From NCBI GenBank assembly GCA_029204045.2, contig CM055073.1:24778438-24842437 (forward strand): a stretch of DNA of 64,000 bases. The letters run 5' to 3'. Below are positions 53,884 through 64,000 of the stretch, in pieces (position 1 is the first letter of the stretch; each line of letters starts with the position of its first letter). Below the pieces are notes generated by a model. That model saw nothing but the letters and a program-made list of their open reading frames with translations, made no database searches and was not told the origin of the DNA. This stretch comes from Tillandsia leiboldiana. Lineage: Eukaryota > Streptophyta > Magnoliopsida > Poales > Bromeliaceae. A program made the translations under genes and the position numbers.

Positions 53884-55514
53884 TTACCTCCCAAAGATGG
53901 TTGACGGGTCGGCCCCATTAAGTCCATGTGCAAAAGTTCCAAGGGCCGTTTTGTACCAACGTGGTTCAAGTTCTTGTGTGCAGTCCTAGACTGTTTTCCC
54001 TTTTGGCAACCACCACACACAACGTTTTGTTTAAATAAAAGCTTTGGAACCCCCTTGACCACGTCCTTGTTTGAAATTCTAGTAAGTTCCTTAAAATTTA
54101 AGTGACCTAGCCTTTCATGCCAAAGAGTTTCATTATTCAAAGCAGCTAAGTTACAATTTTCAGAAAATTTATTAGGAACAACATAACAATTGTTTTCAGA
54201 TCTAACCCCTTTTAAAAAGAAGACATGGTCCTTATCAGTTACAACGCATTCAACAGATGAAAAGTTAACTGAAAAACCATTGTCGCAAAGTTGACTTATG
54301 CTTATGAGGTTAGTCTTAAGGCCATCAACAAATAAGACGTTTTTCAAAATCGGGCCATCTGGAATAGCTACCGTCCCTTTTCCAACAATTTTGGAAGATC
54401 GACCGTCTCCGAAAACAACGTGTCCTCCGGAGATTTTCTCAAGATTTCGAAAACTATTTTTGTCACCGGTCATGTGACGGGAACACCCGCTATCCAGATA
54501 CCAAGACGAACTATCATATGCATGCAAGGAAACATTGGAAACAAGACAAGGGAAAATTTCACCTTTGCGCACCCAAACCCTTTTGGAGTGCGTCGGTAAT
54601 GGTCGTGAAGTTATATGCCTAGGTGAAGGCGTCTTGTTATAGCGATTGTTGTTCCTTGATGAGATCGTCTTGCGCGATGAACTACCAAGTCTCTTTTCAT
54701 TTGAAAAGTTTTGCTTTGATTTTCGGGGAGGAGCCTTTTTGGTAGTTGTTGCAAGAGGTCCTTGAGATGAGCGTTCGACTCCCGTCTTGCAATATCTTCT
54801 TATGTGCCCTGAAACACCACAACGAAAACATACCTTAGATCTTGACGATCCCAAAGAGGATGAAGTAGGTTTGTTGTCGTTGTTTGTCTTGAATTCCGGT
54901 GTCGGAGGAGGAGATACCGACTGAGGCACAAAAACTGTCTCACTCGAACTTGGACTGTTTCCAGTTTGAGTGTATCCGAGGCCGAACCTATTTGATTGAC
55001 CAAGACCAAGAAGTCTATCCAACTTACTCCTTCCTGAAGAGAATCGCTGTAAGTCATTCTTGAGTTGGAAAATGGTCTTTGTCATTTCCAGGTTATCCTG
55101 TCGAGCCTCGTTGTAGAGCTTTGAAAAGTGATTCGCGTTATCCACCAGATTTGTATGTTCCTTCTCAAGTTGCTCATTGGACTCTTGAAGGGAAGCATTT
55201 TCTTTTATCAGATTTTCTCTTTCCACTTCAAGAGCGTTTGAGAGAGAAGTCGCTCTTTTTGTTTCTTCTTCGAGATCATGCACTCTCCCTCTCAAACTCT
55301 GGTTTTGCTTAGCCACTTTCTTTGAGTCCCTCAAAAGTCTGTGGTAGGCTAGAGCAAAATCTTCACCTTCCGAATCATCCGATTCGTTGTCCATTGCGTT
55401 CTTTTCAACAGTGGAGTTGGACAACGACTCAGATGTACTTGCCATAAAGCACATGAAGGGTGAAGATACGGACGCGTGGAATGCGGTGGAGCACTTTTCT
55501 TCATCACTCGAAGA
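53835..55514 (-). pseudogene. gag C-terminus, protease, HHCC finger of element B
   Basis: In order: the coiled-coil part of Gag (LEEETKRATSLSNALEVE), a CCHC knuckle (CFRCGVSGHIRRYC), protease with WYLDSGCSRHMTG, a flap-like VVFGDGRSSKIVGKGTV, the pre-integrase finger (LWHERLGHLNF ... CGGCQKGKQS), and the start of integrase with LLHMDLMGP, the first catalytic Asp. The frame ends by shift near 53872. It is the only protease in the three Sirevirus-like copies. Confidence 0.85.
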
Positions 55515-56559
55515 CTACTCATTTGACGTTGAGTTGTCATCCCAAGTGACGACTTGCATCGCCTTCTTCTTTGCCGGATACTTGTTGGGACACTCCGTTG
55601 CAATGTGGCCGTAGCCTCGACATTTGAAGTATTGTAGTTGTCCCTCTGAACTTTTCTTATCCTTTGAGAAGTTCTCTTGCTTACTTGACTTGTAACCTGA
55701 AGTACCCTTGCCTTTGTTCGACTTTCCGAAGGATGGAGATTTGCTTGAATTACCCCTTCGAAAGTTGCGGCGAAACTTCCTTGTCAAGAGAGCGAGTTGC
55801 TTCTCAAATTCCTCCATAGAAAGGTTCTCGTCATCGTCGGAGGAGGATGTATCCGCGTCTTCTTCCTTAGTTGTTTTCAACGCATAACCTGAAGACTTAG
55901 AAGTGGATGCCTTTCCAGAAGAATTGTTAGTAGTAAATGTCATTTCATAAGTTTGTAATGAACCAACTAATTCTTCTACACGTATTTCGTCCGGGTGTTT
56001 AATAGTTTCAATGGCAGTAACCTTTGGGCGAAATCGTTCAGGAAGAGTTCTTAAGATCTTTCTTACAATCTTAAATTCTGGAATCTTCTCTCCCAGATTA
56101 GCACATGAGTTTACGATGTCTTGCAATCGTGTATAGTAGTCCGTGAAAGATTCATTTTCTGCCATTAAGATAGAGTCAAACTTGCTCGTAAGCATTTGCA
56201 GTTTCTGAATCTTCACGAGGTTAGTTCCCTCATGTGTAACCTGAAGAACATCCCAGATTTCTTTTGCAGTCTCACATGCCGAGATGCGAGAGAATTCAGT
56301 TTGAGATAAGGCATTAAAGATAGCATTAATTCCCTTGCCATTGTAAGAAGATGAATCTAACTCTTCCTTGGTCCATTTCGACCTAGGTTTAAGGTGCGAA
56401 CATCACCAATAAATTCAGTTGGATTAGACCATCCTAATTCAATTGATTGCCACACCCGTTCGTCGATGGAAATTAAAAGGCTTTCATCCGTACTTTCCAG
56501 TACGCATAATTTGTTCCATCGAAGAACGGGGGTCGGTTGATGTTTCCACCTTCAACCAT
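55515..56559 (-). pseudogene. gag N-terminal part of element B
   Basis: The start ATG at 56559 gives MVEGGNINRPPFFDGTNYAY, the usual copia Gag beginning, 14 bases after the PBS. Frameshifts by loss of one base in short T and A runs lie near 56475 and 56390. The main domain (56216-55515) has QKLQMLTSKFDSI and LGEKIPEFKIVRKILR. A CCHC knuckle has Tyr in place of the first Cys (YFKCRGYGHIATEC), where C has Cys. TAG at 55517-55515 interrupts a Ser codon of C. Confidence 0.8.
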
Positions 56560-56572
56560 TGTTTACAACCCT

Positions 56573-56590
56573 ATTCCCGCTCTGATACCA
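56573..56590 (-). promoter_or_regulatory. primer-binding site of element B
   Basis: TGGTATCAGAGCGGGAAT on the minus strand, two bases after the 5' LTR. It complements the initiator tRNA-Met 3' end. Confidence 0.85.
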
Positions 56591-56592
56591 CT

Positions 56593-57940
56593 TGTTGGGT
56601 TATATGTAATACGGATCTAAATAGGGGAAAAAACACCTAGAGGGGGGTGAATAGGTGTAACGCATAACACACTCAAAAAATCGTTGCGATAAAAACCCAA
56701 TGCGGAAATAAAAATAATACGCAAGATTTTTACGTGGAAAACTCCATCACCGGAGTAAAAAACCACGGGACCGATAACACGGCAGAAATCCACTAGAATT
56801 AAACACGTACAAGGTGATTTACCGTACACACTTACGACTCAACCTTTTCCATACGCTCCTAGAGGATCTTCTCCGCTCGCTCCGCGACGCTTCTCGAATC
56901 CACGATCTGCGCCCAACGCCGAATCCACGGCGTCCAACGTCGAATCCACGACGTCCGACCGAATCCACGGTCTTCACCCAATAGCACCCTTCGAATCCAC
57001 GACGTGCCTCGCTCCGAATCCACGAGAGCGGTTGAACCTTGAATCCACAAGGACAAGCGAATCCACGCGCCGATTTTTTGGGGTAAATCGTTGTTTTGGG
57101 TGGTGATGATCCGCCGAATACTTAGATCAAAGATAGATCGGAAATACCATCTAAGTATTCATTAGTTTGATTCAACTCAAGATGTGAGTATGAAAACCTA
57201 GAATCAAACTAATCAACATAGATGAAGAAACATAGAGTATTCTCTAATGATTTCCTTCTTCTCTATATGTGGATCTAGAGCCGTAAAAGATGATATATGA
57301 AAATGACGGCTATTTCGATTCACAGTGGATTAACCCTAGAAAAGAATCATAGGGTCTATTTATAGGTTAGAAACCCTAGGAAGGAGATAAGAATCAAAAA
57401 CCTACATTTCTGGAAATTTACGGACGGCGATCCGGATCGGACTAGCTGTGATCCGGATCGTCGTAACGAGTCAGCCAGTTCCAGAAAAAACGAAGGTTCG
57501 GGATCCGGATCGAAGTGCTTGATCCGGATCGTTCATACAGTTCACCAAACATCAACGTTCGGGATCCGGATTGCGAAGCCTGATCCGGATCGTTCAAGGA
57601 AGATGGTAAACTAAGTGTTTCGGGATCCGGATCAAGAGGCTACGATCCGGATTGAAACTGGTGTATGAACGAACCACCTTCGGGATCCGGATCGAACAAC
57701 CTGATCCGGATCCTGAACATGTCCCAAGTCCAGTTTTTGATTTTTATGCAATGAAAGATTCTTCCAAGTGTTTCTACACTACATGAAGTATTCGGATCAC
57801 ACAAAATCTTAGGTTAAACATACCTGATCCTTTTGAATTCTTCTTTCTTGAGATTGAGTTAAATGATCCAACCTTTCTTCACCTTCAATCTTCAAGACTT
57901 GAGACTTTCACGAAACTACGCCAACTCAAATTCCGTAACA
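56593..57940 (-). repeat. 5' LTR of element B (1348 bp), ends at the gap
   Basis: It differs from 46241-47589 mainly by one-base changes in homopolymer length, with about six substitutions. The last LTR base is the last base before the Ns. TATA is at 57357-57364. Confidence 0.88.
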
Positions 57941-58040
57941 NNNNNNNNNNNNNNNNNNNNNNNNNNNNNNNNNNNNNNNNNNNNNNNNNNNNNNNNNNNN
58001 NNNNNNNNNNNNNNNNNNNNNNNNNNNNNNNNNNNNNNNN
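57941..58040. other. assembly gap (100 N)
   Basis: One hundred Ns. A round 100 usually marks a gap of unknown size. The missing 5' parts of elements A and C are expected here. Confidence 0.95.
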
Positions 58041-59909
58041 GGTGATGTTTAGCACCTTAAAACCTAGGTCGAAATGGACCAAGGAAGAGTTAGATTCATC
58101 TTCTTACAATGGCAAGGGAATTAATGCTATCTTTAATGCCTTATCTCAAACTGAATTCTCTCGCGTCTCGGCATGTGAGACTGCGAAAGAAATCTGGGAT
58201 GTTCTTCAGGTTACACATGAGGGAACTAACCTCGTGAAGATTCAGAAACTGCAAATGCTTACGAGCAAGTTTGACTCTATCTTAATGGCAGAAAATGAAT
58301 CTTTCACGGACTACTATACACGATTGCAAGACATCGTAAACTCATGTGCTAATCTGGGAGAGAAGATTCCAGAATTTAAGATTGTAAGAAAAATCTTAAG
58401 AACTCTTTCTGAACGATTTCGCCCAAAGGTTACTGCCATTGAAACTATTAAACACCCGGACGAAATACGTGTAGAAGAATTAGTTGGTTCATTGCAAACT
58501 TATGAAATGACATTTACTACTAACAATTCTTCTGGAAAGGCATCCACTTCTAAGTCTTCAGGTTATGCGTTGAAAACAACTAAGGAAGAAGACGCGGATA
58601 CGTCCTCCTCAGACGATGACGAGAACCTTTCTATGGAGGAATTTGAGAAGCAGCTCGCTCTCTTGACAAGGAAGTTTCGCCGCAACTTCGAAGGGGTAAT
58701 TCAAGCAAATCTCCATCCTTCGGAAAGTCGAACAAAGGCAAGGGTACTTCAGGTTACAAGTCAAGAAAGCAAGAGAACTTCGCAAAGGATAAGAAAAGTT
58801 CAGAAGGACAACTACAATGCTTCAAATGTCGAGGCTACGGCCACATTGCAACGGAATGTCCTAACAAGTATCCGGCTAAGAAGAAGGCGATGCAAGTCAT
58901 CACTTGGGATGACAACTCAACGTCAAATGAGTCGTCTTCGAGTGATGAAGAAAAGAGCTCCACCGCATTCCACGCGTCCGTATCTTCACCCTTCATGTGC
59001 TTTATGGCAAGTACATCCGAGTCGTTGTCCAACTCCACTGTTGAAAAGAACGCAACGGACAACGAATTGGATGATTCGGAAGGTGAAGAATTTGCTCTAG
59101 CCTATCACAGATCTTTACGGGATTTAAAGAAACCGGCTAAGCAAAACAAGGGGTTGAGAGGGAGATTGCAGGATCTCGAAGAAGAAGTAAAAAGGGTAAC
59201 TTCTCTCTCGACCGATCTTGAAGTGGAAAGGGATAAACTGATAAAAGAAAATGTTTCCCTTCAAGAGTCCAATGAGCAACTCGAGAAGAACTATATAGAT
59301 ATGGTGAACAAAGCGAACTATTTCTTGAAGCTCTACGGCGAGGCCCGACGGGAAAAATTGGAAATGACAGAGACCATTTGCCAACTCAAGGATGACTTAC
59401 AACAATTTTCCTTAGGAAGGAGTAAGTTGGATAAACTTCTTGGTCTAGGTCAAACAAACAAGTTCGGCCTTGGATACAATCGAACTGAAGACAATTTTAG
59501 TTCGGTTGGGACAGTCTTTGTGCCTCAGTCGGTATCTCCTTCTCCGACACCGGAAATCATGACAACCAACGACAACAAGCCTACTTCATCCTCTTCAGAA
59601 TCATCAAGCACAAAGGTATGCTTTCGTTGTAATTTTGCAGGGCACATTGGAAGAAATTGCAAGATTCGAGCTCAAAGATCAAATCAACCACATCTTGCAA
59701 CTGCTACCAATAAGTTCACTCCATGGAATTCAAAGAAGGATTTTCCTAAAGAAAAGGACATTGGTAGTACTTCAAACAAGACGATGACAAAAGAAAAAGA
59801 CCAATCTTGCAAGACGTCTTCATCAAGGAAAACTTTTCAACCATTGCCAACATACTCCAAAACTCAAAAGGTTTGGGTATGCAAAGGTGAAACCCCTCCT
59901 TGTCTTTAA
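58041..59909 (+). pseudogene. gag of element C
   Basis: The first frame (58042-59100) covers the Gag core with KEIWDVLQVTHEGTNLVKIQ. It shifts near 58690 where one T present in B (AACTTTCGAAGG) is missing. A second frame (58890-59909) carries the rest: coiled-coil segment (LEEEVKRVTSLSTDLEVE), CCHC knuckle CFRCNFAGHIGRNC, Lys/Ser-rich tail and stop after P-P-C-L. The first knuckle keeps its Cys (CFKCRGYGHIATEC, in a third frame). From about 59095 the sequence departs from B and resembles A. Confidence 0.75.
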
Positions 59910-59925
59910 TCGTTCTTCGATTAAA
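59905..59925. repeat. hairpin at the gag-pol deletion spacer (C)
   Basis: TTTAATCG-TTCTT-CGATTAAA with the gag stop in the stem. Same as 46006-46026. Confidence 0.75.
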
Positions 59926-60002
59926 TCTTGTGTAGTTTATGTATACTACTTTCTTTTCTTCTTTTTCTTTTGGCCGACCCGTCAACCATCTTTGGGAGGT
60001 AA

Positions 60003-62447
60003 ATGGTACATTTTTTTTATTTATTGGTTGATGATTTCTCTCGGTTTTCATGGGTAGCATTTTTAAAAGAGAAAGCTGATACGTTTGACTCTTTTCATGA
60101 GATTTGCCATCGTATTATGATTGAAAAGAATGAAAAGATCATTCGTGTTAGAAGTGATAGAGGTGGAGAATTCATAAATTCAAAATTCATTGATTTTTGC
60201 ACTTCAAATGGAATCAAACATGAATTCTCGGCACCCTATACACCTCAGCAGAATGGTGTTGTTGAGCGCAAGAACAGGGTTGTTCAAGAGATGGCGCGTG
60301 TGATGCTTCATAGCCGGAATTTACCGCTACATTTTTGGGCTGAAGCTGTGAACACCGCTGTCTATGTCATTAATAGAGTTTACTTGCGCCCAGGAACTTT
60401 AAATACACCATATGAGCTGTGGTTTAGTAGAAAACCCAATATCAAATATTTTCGTTTCTTCGGGAGTCGATGTTACATTTTACGTGACCGTGAAAATCTT
60501 AGAAAGTTCGACTCTCGAAGTGATGAAGGGATCTTTCTGGGTTATTCTACGAATAGCAGAGCATATCGAGTATTTAACATTGAATCTAAGACGATCGTAG
60601 AATCTATAAATGTTAAAGTAGATGAAGCTTCTCACTTTGAAACTGGAAAATCTACCCTCGATATCTCTCTAGATGATGATTCTCCTGCTAGTGCATCTTC
60701 TCATAATAATACTTCCAATATTAATGATGCATCTAATGGTTCTTCAAGTTTATCTGATGTGCAGGAATCATCTCATATATCTCCGAGTACTCCGTTTCAA
60801 CAAACGTTACGAATCTCCAAGGATCATCCGGAATCAAATATTATTGGAGATCCACAAGAAGGAGTCAGAACTCGGAGGCAGTTGGTTTGTGGATTCGCTT
60901 GCTACGTATCTTTAATCGAACCAAAGAACATAGATGAAGCTCTTCAGGATGACTACTGGATTAAAGCAATGCAGGAAGAGCTCCATCAATTTGAGCGAAA
61001 CAAAGTCTGGGAATTAACGAAGCCTCCAAAGCAACACAATGTGATAGGTACCAAATGGATCTTCAAGAACAAGAAAAATGAGGATGGTACTATCATCAGG
61101 AACAAGGCACGATTAGTTGCTCAAGGCTACTCTCAAGTAGAAGGTATAGACTTTGATGAAACCTTCGCCCCTGTAGCTAGACTCGAGTCCATTCGTATAC
61201 TATTCGCTATTGCTTGTCATTTTAAAATCAAATTATTTCAAATGGACGTTAAGAGCGCATTTCTAAATGGGTTTTTAAATAAGGAAGTTTATGTGGCTCA
61301 ACCGAAAGGTTTTGTAGATCATAAACAACCTAACCATGTTTTTCGTTTGAAAAAGGCTCTTTACGGTCTGAAACAAGCACCGCGAGCATGGTACGAAAGG
61401 TTAACAAAGCACCTTTTGGAGAAGGGCTATACTCGAGGGGGAGCTGATAGGACTCTCTTTGTGAAGCATTATCAAAGCAATTTCATTGTAGCACAAATCT
61501 ATGTCGATGACATTGTATTTGGCGCAACAAGAGATAACGATGCTTCTAAATTCGCGGAGACCATGGAAAGCGAATTTGAGATGTCCATGATGGGCGAATT
61601 GACTTATTTCCTTGGATTGCAAATTAAACAAAATGATGAAGGTATTCACTTGAGTCAATCCAAGTATGCAATGGAGTTGGTCAAAAAGTTTGATCTAGAA
61701 AATTGTAAAGATTTTCCGACTCCAATGGGAACTAGCCACAAGGGACTTGGAAGTGAATCACATAGTGAGAATGTAGACGAGAAACTGTATCGAAGTATGA
61801 TTGGAAGTCTACTTTACCTCACGGCTAGTCGCCCGGATATATCTTTTGGTGTTGGGATTTGCGCGAGATATCAATCAGCACCAAAGGAGGTTCACCTGAA
61901 AGCGGTGAAAAGGATCATCCGGTATATCAAAGGATCAATTAATTTCGGAATTTGGTATCCTATGGGAACAAGTTTGGATATTGTTGGATACTCAGATGCC
62001 GATTGGGCAGGATCAGTGGATGATCGGAAAAGCACGAGTGGTGCATGCTTCTATCTTGGCCATTGTCTTGTTGCATGGCACAGTAAAAAGCAGAACTGCA
62101 TAGCACTCTCGACTGCCGAAGCGGAATACATTTCAGCTGGAAGTTGCTCAACTCAACTCATTTGGATGAAAAGCGTATTGAGCGACTTCCGCATTTCAGC
62201 ATCTTCGGTAACAATACTTTGTGACAACACTAGTGCTATTAACATTTCTAAAAACCCTGTGTTGCACTCTAGAACAAAACATATTGAACTTAGATATCAT
62301 TTTCTTAGAGAGCTAGTTGAATCAAATACTCTTCAACTTTCATATATTTCAACTGAAGATCAATTAGCTGACATTCTAACAAAACCTTTGGATCAAAAAC
62401 GTTTTATTCATTTACGAAAAGCAATTGGGATGCTTTCCTTAAAATAA
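60003..62447 (+). CDS. Pol of element C: integrase (truncated), RT, RNase H
   Basis: The 814-codon frame includes SDRGGEF and NGVVERK of integrase, then HFWAEAV (Trp codon intact, unlike B), RT with QMDVKSAFLNG and IYVDDIVFG, and RNase H with YSDADWAG, STAEAEYIS and LCDNTSAI, ending G-M-L-S-L-K. Upstream, P-T-R-Q-P-S-L-G-G is out of frame by an altered T/A run near 60011-60026. The first catalytic Asp, HHCC and protease are deleted. Small differences from A are mostly shared with B. Confidence 0.85.
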   Translation: MVHFFYLLVDDFSRFSWVAFLKEKADTFDSFHEICHRIMIEKNEKIIRVRSDRGGEFINSKFIDFCTSNGIKHEFSAPYTPQQNGVVERKNRVVQEMARVMLHSRNLPLHFWAEAVNTAVYVINRVYLRPGTLNTPYELWFSRKPNIKYFRFFGSRCYILRDRENLRKFDSRSDEGIFLGYSTNSRAYRVFNIESKTIVESINVKVDEASHFETGKSTLDISLDDDSPASASSHNNTSNINDASNGSSSLSDVQESSHISPSTPFQQTLRISKDHPESNIIGDPQEGVRTRRQLVCGFACYVSLIEPKNIDEALQDDYWIKAMQEELHQFERNKVWELTKPPKQHNVIGTKWIFKNKKNEDGTIIRNKARLVAQGYSQVEGIDFDETFAPVARLESIRILFAIACHFKIKLFQMDVKSAFLNGFLNKEVYVAQPKGFVDHKQPNHVFRLKKALYGLKQAPRAWYERLTKHLLEKGYTRGGADRTLFVKHYQSNFIVAQIYVDDIVFGATRDNDASKFAETMESEFEMSMMGELTYFLGLQIKQNDEGIHLSQSKYAMELVKKFDLENCKDFPTPMGTSHKGLGSESHSENVDEKLYRSMIGSLLYLTASRPDISFGVGICARYQSAPKEVHLKAVKRIIRYIKGSINFGIWYPMGTSLDIVGYSDADWAGSVDDRKSTSGACFYLGHCLVAWHSKKQNCIALSTAEAEYISAGSCSTQLIWMKSVLSDFRISASSVTILCDNTSAINISKNPVLHSRTKHIELRYHFLRELVESNTLQLSYISTEDQLADILTKPLDQKRFIHLRKAIGMLSLK

Positions 62448-63380
62448 TCTTCTTTTTGAAATCTTTGCTTAGGATAGGTTTTGTATTTGTTTTTGTTTTG
62501 TTCATTATCTATGTTTGTACATAAGACATTAATTGAGCATAGATCATAATTGACTTTAATTGCATCTTTTCGCACATTTAGAAATTTATTATGCTTTTGC
62601 CATCATAATATTTCACTATTGCAATGATCATTTATGTTAATTAAATCATCTTCTAAAGTGATCAAAGTCAATTTCTCTCTCTCTATGATCTCTTGGTATA
62701 GTCATTATCTTATTTGACTGCTTAGTCGAGTATGAAATCGAGATCAATATTTGGTTGAATACTTTATATCTTAAATAATTGATAGCCAATTGAGGGGGAG
62801 TCATAGAAAAGGTAAAATGCTCAAAAGATGTGGAAAGAGTTATATCCCAATGAGGAGTGTGAAAACTACCACCACATGTAGGAAAGAGCTACCACCTCGG
62901 TCGTCCGAGTATTGTGTGCAGCTACCACATGTATACCAAGCATGGTTGTTCAAATTTTTGATTAAGTAAAATGCATGTTGAAATACTTGACTCTGTCAAA
63001 TTTCAAGGTTGGTATAAGGTGGGTCTTTAATGAAAGATGCTCAAAGAGCCACTCTCTTCAACAGATTGTCTAGATACATTATCTACTATATTTGGGATTT
63101 CAAACATCTATTGATCTTTGTATTTCATTTTCTTTACTGAATTGATGATTTGATAAAGGCATTACTCATAAGATCAAGTTAGATGTGATTGAAGGTGTTC
63201 AACTTTAAGGGATTTAATTTTTGTAAATTTTCGTTTCATTTTTGGATATTATTGATAGATTTGGCATAATCTAATTCTTGTTGTATGAAACGATGATTTG
63301 TGTTTAAAGTTGATACACATTTGTGCTTACAATCTTTTTCTGGTTTTTCTCTGAAATTTTCTAAAGAAAAAATTGAGGCC
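62448..63380 (+). other. non-coding spacer after pol (C)
   Basis: Homologous to 43494-42558 read in reverse. No gene. Purine tract TTGAGGGGGAGTC at about 62790-62802. Confidence 0.7.
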
Positions 63381-63549
63381 GATCCGGATCGGGCTAGATG
63401 ATCCGGATCCCGAACGCAGGAATTCTTCTGCGGGCTGACGATCCGGATTGTATCTGCCGATCCGGATCCCGAACGCAGTTTCTCACTGCGGGTAGCCGAT
63501 CCGGATCGCAGTTATGAACTGATCCGGATCGCGGCTAGGTTTTATAAAG
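63381..63549 (+). promoter_or_regulatory. putative internal promoter of element C
   Basis: Palindromes start at 63381, 63400, 63440, 63459, 63498 and 63521, followed by TTTTATAAAG at 63540-63549 and the splice-donor-like GTAAGT at 63666-63671. Confidence 0.55.
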
Positions 63550-64000
63550 AACGAAAGGGGTTTTTGATTTCTTTACTCCAATCTTTTGTTCCAAAGTTTC
63601 CAGAGTCTCTCTCCCTAGATTTCATCATTCCTGAAAGCTTTCAAACTCAAGTTCTTCAACTCCAAGTAAGTTTTATTGATCAAAATCTCGGTTTTTCACC
63701 GTTTTTCTCTTTTCCTCCTCAAACGTGATGAATTTCTTGGATCAACTTTGTTTGTGGATGGTTTTTGATCAAATTTCTTTTGAAATAAGAACTCTGGGTA
63801 GATTAGTTTTGATTACATGCTAGGTATTCTCCTGATTAACGGATTTTTAGGCTTCGATTTCTAAAATTTCGGTTTTAGGGCATATAATAAGGATTTTCGA
63901 AAATCATGCAATTGATCTATTTTTAAAAGTCCTTTTTGCAAAACTAATTTGATTCTTAGTGTCTCTACATGATTATGATTGTTTGGGTACAATTTTTCAA

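Larger units (their letters stand above)
46241..57940 (-). mobile_element. Sirevirus-like copia element B, full length (11.7 kb)
   Basis: In element orientation it has: 5' LTR (57940-56593), PBS (56590-56573), gag-pol (56559-51445), spacer, internal promoter, putative intron, envelope-like ORF (49807-48335), polypurine tract and 3' LTR (47589-46241). It is inserted in the gag of A; AGATG (46236-46240) flanks the left end and the right flank is in the N gap. It is the only one of the three copies with protease, HHCC finger and all three integrase motifs. At least two nonsense codons and several frameshifts interrupt gag-pol, some possibly sequencing errors. Confidence 0.9.
58041..64000 (+). 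mobile_element. Sirevirus-like copia element C, 5' end in gap, 3' end beyond window
   Basis: Plus strand: gag from about codon 60, a protease-less spacer, integrase-RT-RNase H (60003-62447), spacer with purine tract (62791-62800), internal promoter (63381-63549) and donor GTAAGT (63666). The window stops shortly before the expected envelope-like ORF. C lacks protease and HHCC like A, but its RT resembles B. Confidence 0.85.

Noticed and set aside
57863..58082. Open frames running through the Ns
   Set aside because: Artefacts of unknown bases.

Overview
This is a repeat-dominated stretch of nuclear DNA from a flowering plant, probably a monocot. The signs are AT-rich intergenic DNA, a GC-rich nuclear gene with introns, Ty1/copia and Ty3/gypsy LTR retrotransposons primed by initiator tRNA-Met, and hAT, Tourist-like (PIF/Harbinger) and CACTA DNA transposons. 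The species cannot be named from the sequence. The only clear host gene is an oil body-associated protein (OBAP, DUF1264) gene, seen as two 3' exons at 24108-25388. Its first exon is not visible.

Region 1 (1-2463): AT-rich DNA, a fossil Arg/Asp-dipeptide coding stretch, and the 3' end of a LINE (623-1935, minus). Region 2 (2464-23884): a degenerate minus-strand Ty1/copia element opened by a four-level nest. A solo LTR of about 810 bp (4767-10808, TSD GAGAT/GAGAC) sits in its integrase. A 5.2-kb hAT element (5015-10238, 8-bp TSD ACCCCACC) sits in that solo LTR. A Tourist-like MITE (7674-8488, TSD TTA) sits in the hAT transposase gene, and the hAT also carries a piece of a WD40 gene. Separately, a large gypsy derivative with 4.1-kb LTRs (11635-22543, TSD CATAT) is inserted in the copia protease. 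Region 3 (23885-28650): the OBAP exons, then unassigned DNA and a 27-bp LINE stub flanked by a 16-bp TSD. Region 4 (28648-38920): a microsatellite-bounded element, a 245-bp CACTA element, several gypsy LTR relics, and a GC-rich minisatellite inside one LTR.

Region 5 (38921-64000) holds three Sirevirus-like copia elements. A (minus) is cut in its gag by B. B (46241-57940, minus, 11.7 kb) has both LTRs, PBS, gag, protease, integrase, RT, RNase H and an envelope-like third ORF. C (plus) starts just after a 100-N assembly gap and runs off the window end. In A and B the third ORF looks like a gene of its own: paired GATCCGGATC palindromes and a TATA box lie upstream, then a short leader, then a putative intron (GTAAGT to CACAG), then the ORF 25-30 bases later. 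The palindrome spacing matches the LTR promoter. The A and B proteins share N-terminal and C-terminal parts but have different middles. A and C share a deletion of protease, the HHCC zinc finger and the first integrase Asp. C appears to be a B-A-B mosaic.

Boundaries were read by eye from terminal motifs and target duplications. Family names rest on motif recognition, not on searches.
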